Of a stretch of DNA of 64,000 nucleotides, positions 37,369 through 46,744 are shown in pieces. The DNA is taken from assembly GCF_013030265.1 (NCBI RefSeq), contig NZ_WPZQ01000011.1:1-64000 (forward strand). The letters run 5' to 3'. A program made the position numbers and the translations under genes. This DNA comes from Ruegeria arenilitoris (GTDB lineage Bacteria; Pseudomonadota; Alphaproteobacteria; Rhodobacterales; Rhodobacteraceae). The stretch's first letter is position 1, and the number at the start of each line of letters is the position of its first letter. The notes beneath the pieces are model-generated. The model had not been told where the DNA came from and did not search any database. It saw only the letters and a list, made by a program, of their open reading frames with translations.

Positions 37369-38154
37369 TTATTGATCAAAAGAAAGCAAGTTAGAAAGTT
37401 TCTTTGCCCCTCGCTGTAAAGTTTCCAGAAACAGAACTAACCCATCTACGTCATGCCTCTGAGTTGGAGCGTGTACCGACAAAGTAGCAACGAGACGTTT
37501 ATTGGCGTCAATAATTGGAACTGCAATGGCAGACATCCCAAGCATGAACTCTTCGTTGTCTGTGGAGTAACCGTTTTGGGAGATAAGGGTAATCTCATCT
37601 CGCAGCGCTTTGGGCCTCGTCAAGGTATGGTCGGTTTGGGGAAGTAATTTTCGAGCCGACAGGTAGCCATCAAGCGTCTTCTGGCGAAGGGTCGAGAGGT
37701 ACATCTTTCCGCTTGCCGTGCAATGAAAAGGTACTTGGGTGCCAATTGGCAACTGAATTCGAAGTGGCCACTTTGTTTCGACCCGGTCGAGATAAATCAT
37801 ACCTTCCCGGTCGGGGATGGCGAGGTTGCAGGTTTCTCCTACTTCGTCGGCAATGCCTCGCAAAATCGCAAGCCGCGCAGTGCGCAGGTGTTCTGCCGAC
37901 ATCGTGTTGACCGACAGCTGGCGCAGGCGCGGACCCGGCCCGTAGGATCTGCCATCCAGATCGCGTTGAAGAAACCCTTCAGCTTCAGCGGTTTGAAGCA
38001 GCCTGTGAATTGTCGGTTTCGCAAGACCGAGCGTATCAACTAACTCTGCCGGTTTGACGGGAACACCGCGCCTTGCCACTTCTTCCAGGATCAGAAGTAA
38101 CCGCAAGTTCGTGGGAATTTGGGTTTCACGTTGTGATGCGTCCGTAGATACCAT
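37369..38154 (-). CDS. IclR-family transcriptional regulator
   Basis: 261 residues. The N-terminal winged helix includes LRLLLILEEVARRGVPVKPA and LGLAKPTIHRLLQTAEAEGF, and the effector-binding domain includes LRIQLPIGTQVPFHCTASGK and NGYSTDNEEFMLGMSAIAVP, both classic for IclR. The start lies 11 bp after the TRAP large permease stop, so it is the last gene of the transporter operon. It probably represses or activates that operon and the divergent GMC oxidoreductase through the palindrome at 41526-41540. Confidence 0.93.
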   Translation of the reverse strand: MVSTDASQRETQIPTNLRLLLILEEVARRGVPVKPAELVDTLGLAKPTIHRLLQTAEAEGFLQRDLDGRSYGPGPRLRQLSVNTMSAEHLRTARLAILRGIADEVGETCNLAIPDREGMIYLDRVETKWPLRIQLPIGTQVPFHCTASGKMYLSTLRQKTLDGYLSARKLLPQTDHTLTRPKALRDEITLISQNGYSTDNEEFMLGMSAIAVPIIDANKRLVATLSVHAPTQRHDVDGLVLFLETLQRGAKKLSNLLSFDQ

Positions 38155-38165
38155 CCCGTTACATT

Positions 38166-39524
38166 CTAGTTGTTTGGTAGTAGGATCAAGGCCAGATCAG
38201 GTACCAAAGAGACTAAAATCCATACCGAAAGCAGCGCTGCGAGATACGGAACTGTGTATCTGAGCAGGCGGAAATACGGCACACCCGTCACGCCAGATGC
38301 AACATAGAGATTCAGGCCATATGGTGGGGTGATGAAACCGATCGAGGCGCCAACGAGGAAGATGACCGAGAAGTGAATCGGATCAATCCCGACAGAGGCC
38401 GCAATAGGGGCAAGGATTGGTGCAAGGATGATCGTGACAGGTAAGCTCTCCAGCACCATTCCCGAGAAGAATACAATCACCATCGATGTAAACAGAACTG
38501 CGTGATAGCCGCCCATTGATGTCACGAAATCGCCAATTGTCTGCTGGGCGCCGAGCAGGGACAGAATTTGCTGCATGACGACAGATATGGCGATCAATGG
38601 CGCCAGAATTCCCGTGATTTGTGCAGAGCGGATCACGATCGAGGGGATTTCAGGGATCGTGAAACCTTCGACGACCAGCATTTCCGCATAGGTCTTTTCA
38701 GAGGGTGAAATATCGCCGCGCGCACCCATAATGCGATTAATCGGGTAGCTGACCAATCCGGCAATCACGCAAAACCCGACAGTTACACCAGCCGCCTCGG
38801 TCGGAGAGAACTTGCCAGTGTAGATCCCCCACAAGACCAGCCCGATCGCAAAGAAACCAAGCCAGGCACCGAAAGCAGTTTTGAGAACCCGGTTCAGCTG
38901 CAAAGGGATCAGGTGACCCCAGCCGTTGATCCGGCAGATGATCCAGCATGCAAACTGCATGCCGAACACCATCAGTGCACCGGGAAGGATGCCAGCCACA
39001 AACAGCTCGGAGATTGGCAGGTTCATCAGGAAGCCGTAGACGATGAATATGATCGACGGTGGGATAATGATCCCAACGGTGCCACCAGCTGCTGCAGTTG
39101 CGGCGCTGAAACGTTCGTCGTATCCGCCTTTGACCATCTCGGGGTGCAACATTGACCCGATTGTCGCGGTAGTCGCAGAGTTCGATCCCGAGATCGCAGC
39201 AAACAGCCCGCAGGCCCCCAACGAAGCCATCGCCAACCCGCCGCGTATCCAGCCCAGACAGGCATAGGCAAAATCGCTAAGCCGACGGGCAATGCCAGAT
39301 TTGTTGATCAGGTCGCCAGTCAGTATGAACAACGGCATAGCCAGCAGGGCAAATCCCTTGTTGAAAACATTGAGCAGCTCGGCGCCCATATTGTCGAGTG
39401 TTAGTCCCAAAACGAATGAGCAACCGATCACCCAATAGCCGATAACCAGCAGCACCGGCACGCCCAGCATGAACAGAAACGTGACCCCCAGAGAGATCAG
39501 AGTGACCCATGTACCATCTGTCAT
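38166..39524 (-). CDS. TRAP transporter large permease (DctM type)
   Basis: 452 residues with about 12 hydrophobic segments. SGSNSATTATIGSMLHPEMV, GGTVGIIIPPSIIFIVYG and FITPPYGLNLYVASGVTGVP are hallmark sequences of the DctM ion-coupled membrane component. The start codon overlaps the small-permease stop by one base (TGATG). Together with the small permease and binding protein it forms a complete tripartite ATP-independent periplasmic importer in the inner membrane, driven by the sodium or proton gradient. Length is normal. Confidence 0.95.
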   Translation of the reverse strand: MTDGTWVTLISLGVTFLFMLGVPVLLVIGYWVIGCSFVLGLTLDNMGAELLNVFNKGFALLAMPLFILTGDLINKSGIARRLSDFAYACLGWIRGGLAMASLGACGLFAAISGSNSATTATIGSMLHPEMVKGGYDERFSAATAAAGGTVGIIIPPSIIFIVYGFLMNLPISELFVAGILPGALMVFGMQFACWIICRINGWGHLIPLQLNRVLKTAFGAWLGFFAIGLVLWGIYTGKFSPTEAAGVTVGFCVIAGLVSYPINRIMGARGDISPSEKTYAEMLVVEGFTIPEIPSIVIRSAQITGILAPLIAISVVMQQILSLLGAQQTIGDFVTSMGGYHAVLFTSMVIVFFSGMVLESLPVTIILAPILAPIAASVGIDPIHFSVIFLVGASIGFITPPYGLNLYVASGVTGVPYFRLLRYTVPYLAALLSVWILVSLVPDLALILLPNN

Positions 39525-40189
39525 CAGTCTGCTCCTATAACGGCCTGCTTGATCAGCGGCTCGCCGGTTTTCCAGTTGTTGAGATCATCTGCCAGGTTTT
39601 GAAAAACGCGCCCGACCATCAGGAAGAATGAAAGCGGGGCAGCAAGCAGGAACCACCACTGCATGATGTTGTCGGTCCCGAGCACGATCTGAAAATTCGA
39701 AGCGGACAGCGCAACAAGCCGCGACGTGGTCACAATGACGATCACCGCAAAAATGAACCACAGGACGGCATCGAGTATCAGGCAGGCCAACTGCCCGCTT
39801 CGCGGCATCGCCGTGCGGAATTCGCTGAAACTGAGGTGTGTACGCAGACGAACATTATAGGAGGCACCAAACCAGGCCATCACCATGAACAGAAGTGGAG
39901 GAATGGTGGTGGACCAGGGTTCCTGATCATTGAAGACGAACCGGTCGATCACGCCCCAAAAGATGATCAATGCGATGGCGAGGTAGGAATATACCATCAC
40001 CGAACGCTCAAGATGGCGTTCGATAAAGGGCACCTTGCGATAGATCAGCATCACCAAAAAGCCGCCCAAGGCTGCAACAATCACGCCGACTATCCAAGCG
40101 GCATCTGATTCCAAGGCGATTTGGATCTCGAATGAATCGCGAGTGAGCAAGGCGCTGAAAATCGCGCCGATATCTGCCCATAATGACAT
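39524..40189 (-). CDS. TRAP transporter small permease (DctQ type)
   Basis: 221 residues with four predicted membrane helices: near residues 30-47 (AAWIVGVIVAALGGFLVML), 65-85, 100-120 and 140-175. The pattern and TRAP context identify the DctQ subunit; it is longer than the usual 160-180 residues because of its N-terminal part. It is encoded between binding protein and large permease, as is common. A hairpin sits in the 66-bp gap upstream. Confidence 0.9.
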   Translation of the reverse strand: MSLWADIGAIFSALLTRDSFEIQIALESDAAWIVGVIVAALGGFLVMLIYRKVPFIERHLERSVMVYSYLAIALIIFWGVIDRFVFNDQEPWSTTIPPLLFMVMAWFGASYNVRLRTHLSFSEFRTAMPRSGQLACLILDAVLWFIFAVIVIVTTSRLVALSASNFQIVLGTDNIMQWWFLLAAPLSFFLMVGRVFQNLADDLNNWKTGEPLIKQAVIGAD

Positions 40190-40219
40190 GAACCCCGTCC
40201 TCCCAGTCGGTGTTTGAAT

Positions 40220-40244
40220 GAGCCGGCCCTTTTGAGGCCGGCTC
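40220..40244 (-). terminator. Intra-operon hairpin after the TRAP binding-protein gene
   Basis: A perfect 9-bp GC-rich stem (GAGCCGGCC / GGCCGGCTC) with a 7-base loop, between the binding-protein stop and the small-permease start. It would stabilise the upstream mRNA or attenuate read-through, favouring a high binding-protein to permease ratio. Confidence 0.6.
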
Positions 40245-40255
40245 GGTCAGATTAA

Positions 40256-41494
40256 TCAGGCTTGGCCCATCCACCAACGGCGTGGTTCAACATTTTCCGG
40301 CAAGGTGTCTGCGGGGATCTCGCGCGCGATGTCGTAGATCTCCTGGTAGGTGTCGATACCACCGGCCCACTTGTTGAGACGTTCGCGCCACTGTGCCCAC
40401 GGTTCAGGGTTGTAGTTCGGGGCGCACATCTCTTCGGCCAGTTTGATCTGATCATCGGGCAGGAAGGCCGGACGAACGCCGTTTTCCGCGAAGATCGTGT
40501 TGGGAAGCTGGGGCTCCGAGAAACCGACCGTGTTCAAAAGCGCAGCTTCGTTCGCGCCTTGGATGAGGGCTTGTGTGAAATACGACGATTCCATCACTGC
40601 ATCCTGAAGTTCACCTCCAAGGCTATCGAACACTTTTGCAGACATCGATGTATGCTCGGTTCCGCAGAAGAACTTGAGGTTTACTGACTGCGAAACCACA
40701 GGCGCCATATTGGCGTAGGCAACAGCCGATGCCCACGTTTCGGCACCATCGATCAGGCCGGTTTTAAGAGCGTCCAGTGTTTCTTCCCACGCAACCGGAA
40801 CCGGGTTCAGGTTCAGAAGCTGCATGGCGATCCGGCCAAGCTGTGTGCCTGTCACGCGGTTCTTTGTGCCAAATAGCTCTTCCAGTTTGGTAACGGTCGG
40901 CTTGTCAGCAAAGGTCGAGCCCATTTGCAGGCCGCGCAGTTCGCAGTGGGTGAACAAGAATTTCAGCCCATGCCGTTTTTCAAGTGGCTCACGCAGGATG
41001 CGCTGGCTCGCCGGGCTATAGAAGAAGTGGTACTGAGCTGCACGGCTGGGGAACATATAGGCATAGTCCAGCACGTTCAGATAAGGTGCGCCACCAGCCG
41101 AGTTCTGGGTCGAGGCCGCATAGATGTCGACGATTCCCTGCTGTGTCTTCTCCACACAACTCAGCTGTCCACAAATCTGGTTGTCACCGATGAACTCGAT
41201 GCGAATCTCGCCATCGGTGCGCTCTTCCAGGTCGCGAGCGAACTCGATAGCGCCCGCCCGCTCGATCAACAGGTTGCGGGTGTTGAAGCCGGACGCACCG
41301 AATTTCAGTGTGTGCTTTGGTTCTTTCGAGAACCGTTTTTCGTAAGTCGATTCAGCTGCTTGCGCGAGATTGGCCAGACTCATCGCCCCGCCGAATCCAC
41401 CTGCGGCCAGCAGCGTCGAGCTCATGCCATAGCGTCCAGCCACACGGAAAAAATCCCGCCTTGAAATACCGCTTAGTTTCTTACCGATCTCCAT
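40256..41494 (-). CDS. TRAP transporter substrate-binding protein (DctP family), Tat-exported
   Basis: 412 residues with an unusually long twin-arginine signal peptide (SGISRRDFFRVAGRYGMSST, ending near LAQAAE). The mature protein shows DctP features: KFGASGFNTRNLLIERAGAI, ERTDGEIRIEFIGDNQICGQ and GLIDGAETWASAVAYANMAP. Tat export implies folding in the cytoplasm before export, seen in some TRAP binding proteins. It is the first gene of the minus-strand operon and has AGGGAGG upstream of the ATG. The ligand is unknown; the divergent GMC oxidoreductase hints at an alcohol or similar compound. Confidence 0.93.
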   Translation of the reverse strand: MEIGKKLSGISRRDFFRVAGRYGMSSTLLAAGGFGGAMSLANLAQAAESTYEKRFSKEPKHTLKFGASGFNTRNLLIERAGAIEFARDLEERTDGEIRIEFIGDNQICGQLSCVEKTQQGIVDIYAASTQNSAGGAPYLNVLDYAYMFPSRAAQYHFFYSPASQRILREPLEKRHGLKFLFTHCELRGLQMGSTFADKPTVTKLEELFGTKNRVTGTQLGRIAMQLLNLNPVPVAWEETLDALKTGLIDGAETWASAVAYANMAPVVSQSVNLKFFCGTEHTSMSAKVFDSLGGELQDAVMESSYFTQALIQGANEAALLNTVGFSEPQLPNTIFAENGVRPAFLPDDQIKLAEEMCAPNYNPEPWAQWRERLNKWAGGIDTYQEIYDIAREIPADTLPENVEPRRWWMGQA

Positions 41495-41525
41495 TGCTTA
41501 CCTCCCTGATCGCAATTAATGAGAC

Positions 41526-41540
41526 TTTTTGTATCAAAAA
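41526..41540. promoter_or_regulatory. Palindrome TTTTTG-TAT-CAAAAA, candidate IclR operator
   Basis: A perfect 6-bp inverted repeat with a 3-base spacer in the 109-bp gap between the TRAP operon and the divergent GMC oxidoreductase. Its 15-bp length and AT-rich arms are typical of IclR-family operators, and an IclR gene is in the adjacent operon. Binding is inferred. Confidence 0.5.
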
Positions 41541-41603
41541 ATGCTAGTATAGTTCCGGCAATTTGCATAGGGTTTTTTTCAGTGACCTTGGGAGGAGACC
41601 ATC

Positions 41604-43199
41604 ATGGAGGTAGATTATGCAGTTGTCGGAGCCGGTTCTTCGGGCTGTGTCATCGCCAACCGACTGAGTGCCGATTCTCAGACGACGGTCGCCTTGCTTG
41701 AGGCAGGAGGGCCGGACACCAATCCGTGGATTCACATTCCCGTCGGCTACTTCAAGACCATGCATAACCCTTCTCTCGACTGGTGTTATCGCACCGAACC
41801 GGATCCAGGTCTAAATGGACGATCAATAGACTGGCCGCGTGGTAAGGTGCTGGGGGGGTCATCTTCGCTGAACGGGTTACTTTATGTTCGTGGCCAGAAA
41901 GAAGATTACGATCGCTGGCGCCAAATGGGTAACACGGGATGGGGTTGGGATGACGTGTTGCCCCTGTTCAAACGTAGCGAAGATCAGGAGCGCGGGGAGG
42001 ACGATTTCCATGGAATCGGCGGCCCGCTCTCGGTTTCCAATATGCGGATTCAGCGACCAATCTGTGACGCGTGGGTCACGGCCGCGCAGGCTGCGGGATA
42101 TCCGTTCAATCCTGACTACAACGGTGAAAGGCAGGAGGGTGTTGGCTACTTTCAGCTAACTACGCGAAACGGTCGCAGGTGCAGTGCCGCCGTTGCTTAT
42201 TTAAAACCTGTTAGGAACAGGAAAAACCTGAATATCATGACACATGCCTTGGTCAGTCGCATCGTGCTGGACGGCAAAAAGGCCACAGGGCTTGTGTATC
42301 GAGACCGCGCAGGGAATGAGAAAACGATAAAAGTCCGTCGTGAAATCATATTGTCCGGCGGGGCTATAAACTCTCCACAGATCCTGATGTTGTCCGGCAT
42401 CGGAGACCCCGAACACCTGAAGGAAAACGGAATCGAGCCTGTGCACACGCTGCCTGGTGTCGGGAAAGGTTTGCAGGATCATTTGCAAGCGCGTCTGGTG
42501 TTCAAGTGTAATGAGCCCACGCTGAATGACGAAGTGCGCAGTCTGTTCAATCAGGCTCGTATTGCTCTGAAATACGCATTGTTCCGGGCAGGTCCGATGA
42601 CAATGGCGGCCAGCCTTGCAACAGGATTTCTGAAGACCAGACCTGAGGTGGAAACGCCTGACATTCAGTTTCATGTTCAGCCATGGTCTGCAGACAGCCC
42701 CGGTGAAGGCGTGCATCCGTTCTCGGCCTTCACGATGTCGGTTTGTCAGCTGCGCCCCCAGAGCAGGGGAGAGTTGCGTCTGAATGGTCCAGACCCTACT
42801 CAACACGTGAAGATTATCCCGAACTACCTGTCGACCGAAGTTGACTGTCGCACCATCGTTGATGGAGTGAATATTGCACGCAAGATCGCGCGTCATAATC
42901 CGCTTGCTTCAAAAATTTCGGAAGAGTTCCGGCCGACAGCCGAACTATCCACTGACGACTACAGTGGAACCCTGGATTGGGCGAGATCTAATTCTGTTTC
43001 GATTTATCATCCCACCGGTACCTGTGCGATGGGGTCGTCCGACAGATCAGTCGTAGATCCCAGCCTGAAGGTGCACGGAATCGAAAACCTGCGGGTCGCC
43101 GACTGCTCAATCATGCCGGAAATCGTTAGTGGGAACACTAATGCTCCAGCTATAATGATTGGAGAGAAAGCAAGCGAACTGCTTTCTGACAGGGCTTAG
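41604..43199 (+). CDS. GMC-family FAD-dependent oxidoreductase (choline/alcohol dehydrogenase-like)
   Basis: 531 residues. The FAD-binding motif GAGSSGCVIANRLSAD is at the N-terminus, the GMC signatures are WPRGKVLGGSSSLNGLLYVR and GAINSPQILMLSGIGDP, and the C-terminal IYHPTGTCAMGSSD carries the catalytic His, followed by SGNTNAPAIMIGEKAS. Length matches choline dehydrogenase-like enzymes that oxidise primary alcohols and pass electrons to quinone. GGGAGGAG lies before the ATG. It is divergent from a TRAP transporter with an IclR regulator, so it probably oxidises the imported compound. The substrate is unassigned. Confidence 0.93.
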   Translation: MEVDYAVVGAGSSGCVIANRLSADSQTTVALLEAGGPDTNPWIHIPVGYFKTMHNPSLDWCYRTEPDPGLNGRSIDWPRGKVLGGSSSLNGLLYVRGQKEDYDRWRQMGNTGWGWDDVLPLFKRSEDQERGEDDFHGIGGPLSVSNMRIQRPICDAWVTAAQAAGYPFNPDYNGERQEGVGYFQLTTRNGRRCSAAVAYLKPVRNRKNLNIMTHALVSRIVLDGKKATGLVYRDRAGNEKTIKVRREIILSGGAINSPQILMLSGIGDPEHLKENGIEPVHTLPGVGKGLQDHLQARLVFKCNEPTLNDEVRSLFNQARIALKYALFRAGPMTMAASLATGFLKTRPEVETPDIQFHVQPWSADSPGEGVHPFSAFTMSVCQLRPQSRGELRLNGPDPTQHVKIIPNYLSTEVDCRTIVDGVNIARKIARHNPLASKISEEFRPTAELSTDDYSGTLDWARSNSVSIYHPTGTCAMGSSDRSVVDPSLKVHGIENLRVADCSIMPEIVSGNTNAPAIMIGEKASELLSDRA

Positions 43200-43658
43200 G
43201 TGTGCCGTCCTGACATTACCTTGAACTGGTTTGCATTTTCCTGCGTTCAATAAGTGCTAAAAAACTTAGATTTATGGTTGCATGATCAAATCGGATGAAC
43301 GCATGCCGCTTTCCTAACTTGTTGAACCGCTGGCCGATTAATCAGGCCAGGGGTTTCGAAAATAGCTTTAGCCGCTGGAACCATTTCCGTTTTGTGAGCT
43401 TTCGACTGATCTGCGACACCAGCCAACTTTTTATTGATCTGGCCAAGAGTTTCCTGCCTTTGCTCTGCATGGCAGGTGCATAGCTCCAATTGAGGTCGCT
43501 GACAGGGTCGTTAGCGCGCTTTCGATGGCCTTGTGCATTCTCGTTTCCCGGATATCTCAACACCGTGTTGAAATTTCGTCTGAAAATGAGGCCTCGAACG
43601 GGTGTTCAGAGCGCCCGAGTTTTGTATGAAATAGGAAAGACCAACAAGGGAGAAACAA
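43200..43658. other. 459-bp intergenic region
   Basis: Between the GMC oxidoreductase and the ABC binding-protein gene. Minus-strand frames here (about 43286-43563) have no recognisable product. It should hold the promoter of the Liv-type operon; I could not place it. AAGGGAG before 43659 is that gene's ribosome binding site. Confidence 0.35.
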
Positions 43659-44789
43659 ATGAAAAAGCTGCTATTGGCCGCTGCGGCATCTGCCCTGTGC
43701 GCAACAGGCGCACTGGCTGAGGTCAAGGTCGGGATGATCACCACTCTGTCCGGTGGTGGCGCGGGTCTTGGAATTGATGTTCGCGATGGTTTTATGCTGG
43801 CAATTGCACAGTCCGGCCGTGACGACATTGAGGTCGTGATCGAAGATGATCAGCGCAAACCGGATATTGCGGTTCAGCTTTCGGATAAAATGATCCAGTC
43901 CGAGCGTGTCGATGTGATGACAGGGATCATCTGGTCCAACCTTGCTATGGCGGTTGTCCCAGCGGCGGTGAACCAGAATGTGTTCTACCTGTCGCCCAAT
44001 GCCGGGCCTTCACCGCTCGCAGGCAAAGGCTGCCACCAGAACTATTTCAACGTTGCGTGGCAGAACGACAATCTGCACGAGGCCGCAGGGGCTTATGCCA
44101 ATGAAGCGGGCTATGAAAAGACCTTCATCATGGCACCGAACTATCCGGCGGGCACTGACGCTCTGACCGGCTACAAGCGGTACTTCAAGGGTGATCTGGC
44201 CGGTGAAGTCTATACCAAGCTTGGTCAGACGGACTATGCCGCCGAAATCGCGCAGATCCGGGCAAGTGACGCGGACAGCGTGTTCTTCTTCCTGCCTGGC
44301 GGCATGGGGATTTCCTTCCTCAAGCAATATGCTGACAGCGGTATTGACCTTCCGGTTGTTGGTCCTGCGTTCAGCTTTGACCAGGGCATCCTTCAGGCCG
44401 TTGGGGACGCAGCACTTGGCGTCGTGAATACATCGCAGTGGAACAAGGACATCGACAACCCAACCAATGAAGCTTTCGTCGAAAGCTTCCAGGCCGAGTA
44501 CGGTCGTCTGCCATCGCTTTACGCGAGTCAGGGGTTTGACACTGCAAACCTGTTGCTGTCGGCGCTTGAGAAGGCTGACCCGTCCGATGCAGATGCATTC
44601 CGCGAAGCGCTGCGGGCTGCTGACTTTGACAGCACACGCGGGGATTTCGCCTTTGGCCCGAACCATCACCCGGTGCAGACGATCTATGCACGCGAAGTGA
44701 TCAAGGAAGGCGACGTCTTTACGAACAAGATCATCGGTGCAGCGCTGGAAGGTCATTCTGACGCTTACGCGGCCGACTGCAAAATGTGA
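43659..44789 (+). CDS. Branched-chain-amino-acid-type ABC transporter substrate-binding protein
   Basis: 376 residues with a Sec signal peptide (MKKLLLAAAASALCATGALA). The mature protein is a type I periplasmic binding protein of the LivK/amide-binding group: VGMITTLSGGGAGLGIDVRD, DIAVQLSDKMIQSERVDVM, and SDADSVFFFLPGGMGISFLK. First gene of a five-gene plus-strand ABC operon. The same family binds urea, amides, aromatic acids and betaine-like ligands, so the ligand need not be an amino acid; the downstream amine-demethylation genes make a methylated amine plausible. Confidence 0.93.
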   Translation: MKKLLLAAAASALCATGALAEVKVGMITTLSGGGAGLGIDVRDGFMLAIAQSGRDDIEVVIEDDQRKPDIAVQLSDKMIQSERVDVMTGIIWSNLAMAVVPAAVNQNVFYLSPNAGPSPLAGKGCHQNYFNVAWQNDNLHEAAGAYANEAGYEKTFIMAPNYPAGTDALTGYKRYFKGDLAGEVYTKLGQTDYAAEIAQIRASDADSVFFFLPGGMGISFLKQYADSGIDLPVVGPAFSFDQGILQAVGDAALGVVNTSQWNKDIDNPTNEAFVESFQAEYGRLPSLYASQGFDTANLLLSALEKADPSDADAFREALRAADFDSTRGDFAFGPNHHPVQTIYAREVIKEGDVFTNKIIGAALEGHSDAYAADCKM

Positions 44790-44795
44790 TCGATC

Positions 44796-44826
44796 TCTGC
44801 CTGCCTTCTGACCGAGGGCAGGCAGA
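44796..44826 (+). terminator. Attenuator-like hairpin after the ABC binding-protein gene
   Basis: A perfect 10-bp stem (TCTGCCTGCC / GGCAGGCAGA) with an 11-base loop, 7 bases past the binding-protein stop and 14 bases before the permease start. It lacks a U-tract. Position suggests mRNA stabilisation or partial termination giving excess binding protein. Confidence 0.6.
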
Positions 44827-44840
44827 TCCCCGGAGTTTCC

Positions 44841-45761
44841 ATGTCTTCGATCCTGATTATCGAGCAGATCCTCAACGGACTGCAATTCGGCGTTATGCTC
44901 TTTTTAATGGCTGCCGGCCTGACTCTGATCTTCGGGGTCATGGGTTTGATCAATCTCGCCCACGGCTCGTTATATATGGTCGGGGCGTTCGCTGCGGCGG
45001 CTGTTGCCGGCGTGACAGGCTCGTTCTTTCTGGGTTTGATTGCTGCTCTTGCGGCTGCTGCTCTGGCCGGCGCGATCATCGAAATGGTTGTCATCCGACG
45101 GCTATATGATGCCGCGCATCTTGATCAGGTTCTGGCTACTTTTGCTCTGATCCTGATTTTTTCAGAGGGTACACGCTGGATTTTCGGATCCTTTCCACTG
45201 TTCCTGAATATTCCAGAAGCGCTGTCCGGTCCTGTGAGTTTACCCGGTGGGATCGAATACCCCCTATACCGTTTGACTCTGATCTTGATCGGGATGGCTG
45301 TGGCAGGGGGGCTTTGGCTGCTCATCGAACGTACACGGATCGGGATTCAAATTCGTGCCGGTGAAAATGACCGTGAAATGATCGCAGCATTGGGTGTCGA
45401 CATCTCAAAGCTCTACACGCTTGTTTTCGCGCTTGGGGCCGCTCTGGCTGGTCTGGCCGGAGCCTTGGTGGGCGCAATTCAATCGGTTCAGGTCGGTATG
45501 GGTGAGCCAGTGCTTATCCTTGCGTTCGTCGTCATTGTCATCGGCGGTATCGGGTCGATCCGGGGGGCATTCATCGGGGCGCTTCTGGTGGGTCTAACCG
45601 ATACATTGGGTGGCGTGTTTCTGCCCGAACTGTTCAAACTGTTCATGGATACAGGCGCTGCTCAGAAAAGCGGCTCGGCCATCGCATCCATGGGAATATA
45701 CATCCTGATGGGACTGGTTCTGATCTGGCGTCCCACCGGCTTGTTCGGAGCACGTGCATGA
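44841..45761 (+). CDS. ABC transporter permease (LivH type)
   Basis: 306 residues with about eight membrane helices. LFLMAAGLTLIFGVMGLINL and AHGSLYMVGAFAAAA at the N-terminus and the EAA-like loop RAGENDREMIAALGVDISKL are characteristic of LivH. Start is supported by CCGGAG. It pairs with the LivM-type permease, whose start overlaps the last four bases, to form the inner-membrane channel of the importer. Confidence 0.94.
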   Translation: MSSILIIEQILNGLQFGVMLFLMAAGLTLIFGVMGLINLAHGSLYMVGAFAAAAVAGVTGSFFLGLIAALAAAALAGAIIEMVVIRRLYDAAHLDQVLATFALILIFSEGTRWIFGSFPLFLNIPEALSGPVSLPGGIEYPLYRLTLILIGMAVAGGLWLLIERTRIGIQIRAGENDREMIAALGVDISKLYTLVFALGAALAGLAGALVGAIQSVQVGMGEPVLILAFVVIVIGGIGSIRGAFIGALLVGLTDTLGGVFLPELFKLFMDTGAAQKSGSAIASMGIYILMGLVLIWRPTGLFGARA

Positions 45762-46744
45762 CGCTTGATGAACGCTATATCAACGGTCTCGTGCTGATCG
45801 GGTTGCTTGCGTTGCCACTTTGGGCGTTGGCAACGGATGAACCTTTCACGATCACGCTGGTAACCCGTGCAGTCATCCTTGCTTTGGCAGCGGTCGGTCT
45901 GAACCTCATTCTGGGTATTGGCGGGATGGTTAGCTTTGGCCACGCTGTTTTCTTCGGCATTGGCGGCTATGCAATGGGGATCCTTGCCTATCACGCACAG
46001 ACCTATACTGCGCTCGACCTCGGGTTCTTTGAGACTGATGGTACCAACTCAATGCCGGTTATCTGGCTTGTTGCAATGATAATGTCAGCGATCGTGGCGT
46101 TCTTCATTGGCCTTTTGTCCCTGCGAACATCCGGTGTCTACTTCATCATGATCACACTCGCCTTTGGCCAGATGTTCTTCTACTTCGCAATCTCGTGGGC
46201 CCAGTACGGTGGCGAGGATGGGCTTTCGATTTATGTTCGCAACGGCTTCCCGGGCCTGAACACGCTGGTTCCAATTCAGTTCTTCGGCATATGCTTCGCC
46301 TTGCTGTGCATCGTGCTTTTCCTCTTTTCACGACTTCAGTCATCGCCCTTTGGTCTGGCACTGAATGCAGCGCGTCAAACCAATGCGCGGGTCGAGACTG
46401 TTGGCCTGAACCCCATGCATCTCAAACTGCTGGCCTTTGTCATCTCAGGTGCCATCACAGGGCTGGCCGGGGCTTTGTTTGCTGATCTGAACCGCTTTGT
46501 TTCACCCACAATGTTCAGCTGGCAATTGTCCGGCGAACTGATTGTCTTGATCATTATCGGTGGGGTAGGGCGCCTGATGGGACCAGTGATTGGTGCCTGT
46601 GTATTTGTCGCGCTAGAGCATTTTCTAGGTGAACTCACCGAGTTCTGGCATGTTTATCTGGGCATCATTCTGTTGTGCATCGTCCTGTTCGGACGCGGCG
46701 GGTTGATTGGTCTTCTGACCGGCAAGGAGGGGGCACATGTCTGA
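45758..46744 (+). CDS. ABC transporter permease (LivM type)
   Basis: 328 residues, about nine membrane helices. AVGLNLILGIGGMVSFGHAV, FFGIGGYAMGILAYH and AARQTNARVETVGLNPMHLK (coupling loop) match LivM. It overlaps the preceding permease gene by four bases and the next ATPase gene by eight, so translation is coupled. It is the second half of the transmembrane channel. Confidence 0.94.
   Translation: MTLDERYINGLVLIGLLALPLWALATDEPFTITLVTRAVILALAAVGLNLILGIGGMVSFGHAVFFGIGGYAMGILAYHAQTYTALDLGFFETDGTNSMPVIWLVAMIMSAIVAFFIGLLSLRTSGVYFIMITLAFGQMFFYFAISWAQYGGEDGLSIYVRNGFPGLNTLVPIQFFGICFALLCIVLFLFSRLQSSPFGLALNAARQTNARVETVGLNPMHLKLLAFVISGAITGLAGALFADLNRFVSPTMFSWQLSGELIVLIIIGGVGRLMGPVIGACVFVALEHFLGELTEFWHVYLGIILLCIVLFGRGGLIGLLTGKEGAHV

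Noticed and set aside
43286..43563. Minus-strand small frames upstream of the ABC operon
   Set aside because: Overlapping frames with no family resemblance and no translation signals.
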